Positions 58,780 through 64,000 of a DNA stretch of 64,000 nt are shown piece by piece (positions within the stretch are counted from its first letter, which is position 1; each line of letters begins with the position of its first letter). The DNA comes from Metallyticus violacea (taxonomy: Eukaryota; Arthropoda; Insecta; Mantodea; Metallyticidae). The notes under the pieces are model-generated. The model saw nothing but the letters and a program-made list of their open reading frames with translations, did no database searches and was not told the DNA's origin. The translations under genes and the position numbers were made by a program. The stretch covers positions 70,260,001 to 70,324,000 of the forward strand of contig CM060833.1 in the NCBI GenBank assembly GCA_030762175.1, written 5' to 3'.

Positions 58780-59760
58780 AAATTGGACCAATGAGAATGA
58801 ATATGCAATATTAAAGATATCATATAATAGGCAATAGAAAGTAAGAGTTGAGTCGATTTCTAGAATATTTGAAGAAATAAAAGTTCGCGGGGGGGGGAGC
58901 GAATTCACATAATAGATTTTATATTAAATATAAAAAGTAAGATTTTGGAGAAAAATACAGTATTGAGATACAGTAACGGGACAGTACCGGGATCACGATA
59001 CAGAGTAGAGGACCGGGCAGTATAATACAGTAATATTAATATAAGGCAGTTAATAATTGGAAGATATCACACTACAGTTCAGTGAAAGGAATACGTCATC
59101 ATTTAGATAATATACCAGTCTCGGTAAATCAGTGTTAAAGTTACGACAGTCAGATTATTCTTGTGGTAAAGTCCTTATAGCTAAGTCATCAGTGTTATAT
59201 TAAAGTGTTACAGCAAAATTACAGGCGACAGTCACGCGTGCACTTGTTACAGAGGAGTGCAGTTAAAGTTAAAGTTACGTGAATGGTGTATTTAAATCTT
59301 CGAGGGTGAACTTTAGCCTTAGGGCAACTATACGTAAATATAAAACCAGACTATTGACGGATGTTCAGCATGTCCTAAAACCTTGAATTGTCCAATGAAT
59401 TAAAAGTTCAATTTGAGCAAAGAATTTTTCGGGCGTAATAATTGTAAGTACGGCATCCTTCGGAAGGGAATTCCCCTGTTGTACATTTGCGGCACGAAAA
59501 AGAACCTTAGGCCTGAAAGAGAGGCCTCTGAGCAAAATTTGTCTGCCGTTTCACGCCCTGAGTTGAATGGGACGCCGATGACCTGAGATGTTAAAGAGCG
59601 TCCATAAATAAATAAATAAATAAATAAAAAAAAACTCCAGTGAAGAATTCCCTTCCATCCCTAAAGACTCCACGTCATTAAAACAGTCCGCATTCCCCTG
59701 AGATTCCTATCCTCTGCTTTGGAACCAGAGAAATAGGAAACATCGAATTCCAGACTTCAA
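58780..59760 (+). mobile_element. LTR-like block A, interrupted by a SINE1
   Basis: Its 3' part (59641-59760: ctaaagactccacgtcatta, ccctgagattcc, ctgctttggaaccagagaaa, accg-like then aattccag) lines up with the 3' part of block B (61559-61655: ctaatgactttaagtcatta, ccctgagaagcc, ctgcattgaaaccaaaatca). A CCAAT-containing segment (accaatgagaatg, near 58789) lies at a position like the gccaatgatgaac of block B. The middle is rich in short acag/cagt repeats, and G(9) lies at 58893-58901. A SINE1 is inserted at about 59415-59635. Confidence 0.45.
59415..59635 (+). mobile_element. SINE1, 5'-truncated, plus strand, inside LTR-like block A
   Basis: Starts in the body (tttttcgggcgtaataattg), continues cttcggaagggaa, gcacgaaaaagaaccttagg, gaatgggacgccgatgacct, and ends gagcgtccataaataaataa with an (AAAT)n/poly-A tail. 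The head is absent; a gap removes about 15 bases in the middle. Confidence 0.92.
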
Positions 59761-59934
59761 GAATCGAGGCAACGCAAGAAGATCGTCTAAGCATCTAATT
59801 AATTATTCAGCAACAACAACATTATATAACAACAGTGCATACGTTTAACCCTCGTAAATATTCAAGCGCACCTTTTATACCAGTTCCAGACCTAAGCAGA
59901 AAAATTGGAAATATCCGGCTCTTTATCAGCGAGT

Positions 59935-60198
59935 TTTTAGTGGTGTTTAATGTCTTTTAACTAGGGAGGAATAACAGGTGGTGGACACTGACGATACATG
60001 AGGTGAAATTGATAAACTGAAAAAAGATTTTTTAAAGGAAGGAAACGTTCCAAACCCAAGTTTAGAGTATCTCCCCGCCATTTAACATTTATGAGGACTG
60101 GGAAATAACCTGAAAGAAAACCCTCAGTCACAGAGGACGGTCCGAGTGGGGGTCGAAATCCAGATTACCCTTAACTGCCTCGTCCACCCGTGGCGGTT
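59935..60198 (-). mobile_element. SINE2 copy, minus strand
   Basis: tggtggacactgacgatac, aaggaaggaaacgttccaaa, catttatgaggactgggaaa, gaggacggtccgagtggggg and ccacccgtggcgg are SINE2 landmarks in reverse order. The anticodon-region segment is shortened. Confidence 0.88.
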
Positions 60199-61149
60199 AA
60201 ACGAGAGTGATAAACAAAACCCAATAACACCTAACAGTTTCATATCAATAACCATTGGGGGCCAGTAACTGACCTATGGAGATCATAGTGTTTCTGTAGT
60301 AAGGTACATAAATAATTTTATTATAGTTATGACTTAGAAATGTTATGTGTAAACTATTGGTACCCAATCGTTGTAGGGCGAAGAGTTTATAAAGAAAGTA
60401 TGTAAAAATATTTATTTTTATTCTGAAGCCGGAAATAAGGCTGCCTTTATTAAATCAATAACTTGAGGCTGCAGAGTTATATTTCTAAAGGCACTAGATT
60501 TGATAAGGATAATTATTATGTATATGTGTAATGAAATCATTTAGAGATAGATATAACAGGAATTTATATAATTTGTAACTTGTATTTATGTGTATGTCAT
60601 TTGACAGGTGATGGTATCTTACAAAAGGGTTTAGGATACATTTTGTGGTAAAACATGTTAGAAAGAGACAGAGATGTATACCGACGCCTCGTTCACTGAC
60701 CGCTCCTTAGACAAGGCTGAGGAAAGGGTAAACTATCTTTTGTTAGGTCACGAAACTTCTGCCCAAGGAATACTTAGGAGTTCACAGTAAGAAAACATGT
60801 GGTCGTAACGGGACAGTATTTGAACAAAGTCGGACGTAGCAATAATTTAAGAGAAATTGAAAATGTCAGAATGGAGACGAAAATGTTTTATTACAGGAAA
60901 GCCTGGGGTACAAGGTCTTAAAAACCGTCCATAACTACGTGCGTTATCTCTGAGAACATTTGGAAATCTACAAACAAAGCAAAAGATGTTTCAATAGAAA
61001 TCAGCATGTAAGCAAAGTGCCGAAATTTATGACAGGCCGTTCTTGGAAAATTCAAGATCGTGGGAAGACATTATAGATCAGGAGGGAGAGAATAATTCTA
61101 GCCAATGGTCATCGGATAACAGTCAACGAATAAGGAGACTTAGATACAA
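60199..61149. other. Non-coding stretch between LTR-like blocks
   Basis: No gag, protease or reverse-transcriptase motif found in any frame. If blocks A and B once framed an element, its coding part has been lost. Confidence 0.45.
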
Positions 61150-61655
61150 ATAAATATTTTTAGGATAGCCAATGATGAACATATAACACGGAAATAGGAT
61201 AATATATAAGGGAATTCAATTTAGCGAGAGGCGTGGCGATGTGGCACAAAACTGGTGTACAGAAGTCAGAGAGGGACATTCAGACGAGAGATACTAGAGA
61301 TACGAAAGAGATACGGGGCAGTCGCAGCAGAGAGACACGAGAGGATTCACTCAATAGATATACGGAAGCAGGCAGTCTAAGTCATTCTAAAGCGGTCGCA
61401 GACATTCTAAGTCATTCTAAGGTGATCCTAAAGTCAGTCTAAGTGAGTAGTGAGGTCAGCTACGAGCAATCAGGAAGTAACCTGCCAAGTTGTAAAATAA
61501 ATTAAATATTCAACCCGTGCCGGACTTTATTAATACAGTGAACAATCTCCTTCCCCCCTAATGACTTTAAGTCATTAAAAACAGTACAAAATTTACCCTG
61601 AGAAGCCATCAATTCCCCTGCATTGAAACCAAAATCAAAAACCGTTTCAAATTGT
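61150..61655 (+). mobile_element. LTR-like block B (gypsy-type)
   Basis: CCAAT box (agccaatgatg, near 61168), TATA box (aatatataaggg, 61200-61211), a transcribed-looking GC-richer part (the 69-codon Arg/Ser/Thr-rich frame at 61233-61442 lies here) with repeated cattctaagtcattctaa, then AATAAA (61497), and an end 'caaatt'. A degenerate tRNA-Lys-type primer-binding site follows directly. It is related to block A and, in layout, to the LTR at 37072. Confidence 0.55.
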
Positions 61656-61675
61656 CGACCAACTGTGGGGACATA
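61656..61675 (+). promoter_or_regulatory. Degenerate tRNA-Lys-type primer-binding site
   Basis: gtcgaccaactgtggggac resembles the tRNA-Lys-type primer-binding site with two substitutions and one inserted base. It is directly downstream of LTR-like block B, as at 37638. Confidence 0.45.
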
Positions 61676-61815
61676 ATAAAATCCCGTTTCAATTCAGAAA
61701 GCGCTATTAATTTGTTTTCATTTTACAAAAGACACAGCATTTTAACGGATAGATATAAAATATATTAAACTCTTCTAAGAAATGTATGATATAATTTGTA
61801 AAGGAATATTAAAAC

Positions 61816-61895
61816 TTGAAAAATTCGGTCATGGTCGGAATTCGAACCACATATTTAATCTTCCTTGCTGACAACCAATTGAACTACCATGTCTT
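61816..61895 (-). mobile_element. tRNA-derived fragment, minus strand
   Basis: On the minus strand an A-box-like tggtagttcaattggttg is followed about 30 bases later by a B-box-like tggttcgaattcc. The acceptor ends (ccatgacc) do not close into a good tRNA. Treated as a SINE head or tRNA pseudogene. Confidence 0.5.
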
Positions 61896-62269
61896 CCTCC
61901 AAGCACGGAACCATTTTTACAATTATGTACTACACAAAACTAGTGTGAAAGAACAACTTCTGTATTAAATTAACCTCTTAATAGTTGGTGGTTAAACTAA
62001 CAGATCATCGAAAAGTTCCTCCACACTCTGGCGATGCGCCGCACAGGAGAAAGTTGATACTTATACATTTCAGACATTCCTTCCTTCGAAATCGGATTTT
62101 AGCAGCTAACCCGTCCACCTTTGCTATGGTGAATTTGGAGTGTGTGCTTGCATTGGTGGTTGATGTGAACACAATAACTATACGCTCGGTGCGCAGTCAG
62201 TGCTACCATCCGAATTCGCTTCCCTAGTGAAATCTCGGCTACACAATGGATGCGGAGATACTTCTCCAT
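61896..62269. other. Non-coding stretch, slightly GC-richer
   Basis: The 80-codon plus frame at 61985-62227 is unrecognised. Confidence 0.45.
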
Positions 62270-62281
62270 GACCCCTTAGAA

Positions 62282-62562
62282 TTTGTTGTTGATTTGGTTT
62301 ATTTACGGAAGCTCTTTAACATCTCAGTTAATCAGAAACGCATTCAATTCAGGGCATGAAACGGTCATAAATTTTGATCAGATACCTAGTCTATCAGGCT
62401 AAGATTATGTATATTTACCACATGGAACCCACGGTTTTGTAGGAAGCCACACTTAGGACTTTACGCCCCCCCCCAAAAAAAAAATCTAACCTGGCCGGGA
62501 ATGAATTCGCGATCTTGGGTCTAGAAGGCAAGTATGGTTACCACTACACCACCAGAACCGAC
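62282..62562 (-). mobile_element. SINE1, full length, minus strand, with 12-bp imperfect target-site duplication
   Basis: Tail (tttatttacggaagctcttt) to head (ggttaccactacaccaccag, then aaccgac) with the full body between, diverged and carrying C(9)A(10) at about 62466-62484. Flanks gaccccttagaa (62270-62281) and gaccctttagaa (62563-62574) differ by one base, so this insertion is older than the copies with perfect flanks. Confidence 0.92.
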
Positions 62563-62702
62563 GACCCTTTAGAAGCCTGGGTAAAAAGTACTTGCAGCAT
62601 TACGAGTCGCCATCTAAGGAATAAATGTCATAGAAACCTTAGGGAAGTCTCCGGATATGTAGAATTAGGTGAAAGAGGTTCCTCGTTTTGTGCTTGAAGG
62701 GG

Positions 62703-62790
62703 GACATAGTAGCTTAGATTGGTTAGAGCGTCAACACAGAAGGTTCAAGATCCATGGTTCGAATCTCGTTCGTGACCCAAATATTTCAAG
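62703..62790 (+). mobile_element. tRNA-derived fragment, plus strand
   Basis: A-box-like tagcttagattggttagagc and B-box-like tggttcgaatctc (near 62755) at tRNA spacing. No complementary acceptor stem. SINE head or tRNA pseudogene. Confidence 0.55.
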
Positions 62791-63639
62791 TCTGATTCTT
62801 TCTTTCTAACTAATATATTGCACATGGCTAGTGTGAAAGAACTATTTCCATATGCACCATATAATTTATTTACTATATACATGTAGGGTGACAGTGCAAA
62901 TAATTGCCACATACAAAAGGAATCATATACAGGGAAAAAATCATTCAGATTCACACTACGAACAGATTCAAACCGAAAGGACTCTTCTTTTTCCTGTATT
63001 TGTAGAGCACATGTACTTATCCACGAATGTGCTTTCGGTTCTTGCTTCTTTAAAACAAAGCCTTCTTTGGAATATTTTTAACAGTAATATGAGTTGTTTT
63101 CATCGCAACTCTATGAATACAGTCCCTCTTCTTACTGTACCTTGACTCTGATTGCAATAAAATCCCAAAGATGCTAAAGCACTTATGTACTTTAGATGGA
63201 GACTAACAAACTTTTAGCACGTCTCATGAATATGTTCTTACGTCAAGAAAATTCCCTCTGCTGTAGTGGAATTGCAAAACGGGCTTATTATCACTCATCT
63301 TCATATCATTATGCTGCGTGTATACAATTAAATAATGAAATACAACCTTCTAACTGTAATTGTTACTGATTCGAAAGAAATAAATATCAATACACCAAAC
63401 CCAGCGAGTACATGTACCAACACCTGTTATTACTCAACAATCAATAGCTGCCGAAAGTTGATTTCTTTTTGCAATCTGTATAACAAATAAAATTCATTTA
63501 AGCACATAACCAATTCGCACTAATAAAAGAGATAATATGCAAAAATATTCTCCGATTGGCGTGCAGTTGTTAAAGTACGCGGAATCAACCCACGTATCAC
63601 ATGTTAGAGGGAATTAGGAAAGCTTTTCTTCTCATTTGG
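62791..63639. other. Non-coding stretch
   Basis: The 97-codon plus frame at 62852-63145 is unrecognised. Nothing else supported. Confidence 0.45.
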
Positions 63640-63915
63640 TGCTACAGCCTGGGGTGAGACTTGGCCTGCCGCGGCGACCTCTGCTTCCTCTATCTCCGTC
63701 TTACGACTTCACTGATAGAAGGCAGTATTGCAAGCGGAGGGGCATGTGATCAGCATGCTGTCACCTGGCGGTCGCCAATCACGCGGCTTTAGAGATCGAA
63801 GAACGTCACCTCTCCAATTGGCAGCTTCCCAATTGTCCTCAAGAGGCTGGGTGGACCCCGTTCCACCCAAACTTAGAAAATTCCTAAGTAGGTACATCCT
63901 GAGGTGAGACTTGGT
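63640..63915. repeat. Unclassified GC-richer repeat-like block with ggtgagacttgg at both ends
   Basis: About 270 bp of higher GC content between two copies of ggtgagacttgg (63653 and 63903). It is open on the minus strand for 62 codons (SLKPRDWRPPGDSMLITCPS). It looks like part of a dispersed element, perhaps a LINE 3' end, but I cannot name it. Confidence 0.35.
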
Positions 63916-64000
63916 CTTCGAGATGCTTTTGAGTTCGGTATTAAAATGTAAATTACTCGGGAAAAGATAAAAGATTAAGTTGGATGGTAGAATTTTTCCC

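Noticed and set aside
61816..62860. Shared ctagtgtgaaagaac near both tRNA-like fragments as terminal repeats of one SINE
   Set aside because: The motif lies 5' of the head in one copy and 3' in the other, so it cannot be the same structural end.
1..64000. Endogenous viral genes other than LTR-retroelement parts
   Set aside because: No capsid, polymerase, glycoprotein or other viral protein motif was recognised on either strand; only LTRs and primer-binding sites of gypsy type were seen.
1..64000. Bacterial or symbiont DNA
   Set aside because: No operons, ribosome-binding sites or long intact ORFs; SINEs, LINEs, mariners and microsatellites throughout point to animal nuclear DNA.

Overview
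The window looks like intergenic or deep-intronic DNA from an animal, most probably an insect with a large repeat-rich genome. The visible clues are strong AT bias, no bacterial operon structure, many simple-sequence repeats, and tRNA-derived SINEs with target-site duplications. There are also decayed mariner/Tc1/IS630-type transposases, several clades of non-LTR retrotransposon, and an LTR with a tRNA-Lys primer-binding site of the type used by insect gypsy elements. A cockroach, stick insect, cricket or similar polyneopteran is my guess; the sequence alone does not prove it. No intact host gene, tRNA gene, rRNA or CRISPR array was found. No long ORF is intact: the longest open frames are under 150 codons, and most overlap a repeat or cannot be recognised.

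Layout. 1-2.2 kb: simple repeats and two opposed SINE2 copies joined by a poly-T run. 2.7-3.6 kb: a decayed transposase, followed by a perfect 34-bp palindrome. 4.2-4.7 kb: another tRNA-derived SINE and a GC-richer dispersed repeat (R3). 8.2-9.2 kb: a SINE2 copy and a second decayed transposase. 12.4-17.7 kb: a SINE1 with perfect 14-bp target-site duplication, a short Tc1-like deletion derivative, and a pair of about 350-bp inverted homologous arms enclosing two younger SINEs. 19.0-20.3 kb: the best-preserved DNA transposon, a mariner-type element with about 55-bp terminal inverted repeats at both ends and a dead transposase. 23.4-24.4 kb: a LINE reverse-transcriptase tail containing an (ATGG)n expansion. 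27.6 and 33.0 kb: two inverted arrays of a roughly 140-bp repeat with a C/G homopolymer. 31.0-32.9 kb: a 19-bp inverted-repeat-bounded unit with a GC-richer LTR-like core. 33.5-34.0 kb: a near-identical 248-bp tandem duplication.

Second half. 37.1-37.7 kb: a gypsy-type LTR followed by its primer-binding site. 41.6 kb: a 175-bp MITE-like inverted-repeat unit. 44-46 kb: SINE2 and SINE1 copies with perfect target-site duplications. 48.2-49.3 kb: an RTE-type LINE 3' end. 49.9-50.8 kb: a minus-strand mariner. 51.3-51.8 kb: an LTR/promoter-like block with three 51-bp repeats. 52.5-53.1 kb: the RNase H end of an I/Jockey-like LINE. 54.0-55.1 kb: a LINE reverse transcriptase. 55.2-56.7 kb: a nested cluster (SINE1, mariner, SINE4, SINE1 head, R3). 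58.8-61.7 kb: two related LTR-like blocks in the same orientation, with SINE insertions. 61.8-63.9 kb: more tRNA-derived fragments and an unclassified repeat.

How the parts work together: LINE reverse transcriptases of the kinds seen here are the expected source of enzymes for SINE mobilisation, and the insertions give a relative chronology. SINE1 and SINE2 copies with clean target-site duplications are younger than the transposases, LTR blocks and inverted arms they interrupt. Two short stretches (10417-10662 + and 47044-47127 -) have some exon-like properties but are weak. I did not find a convincing new biological system. The most unusual items are the inverted arms, the homopolymer-bearing 140-bp repeat arrays, the bounded inverted-repeat units and the LTR regulatory repeats.
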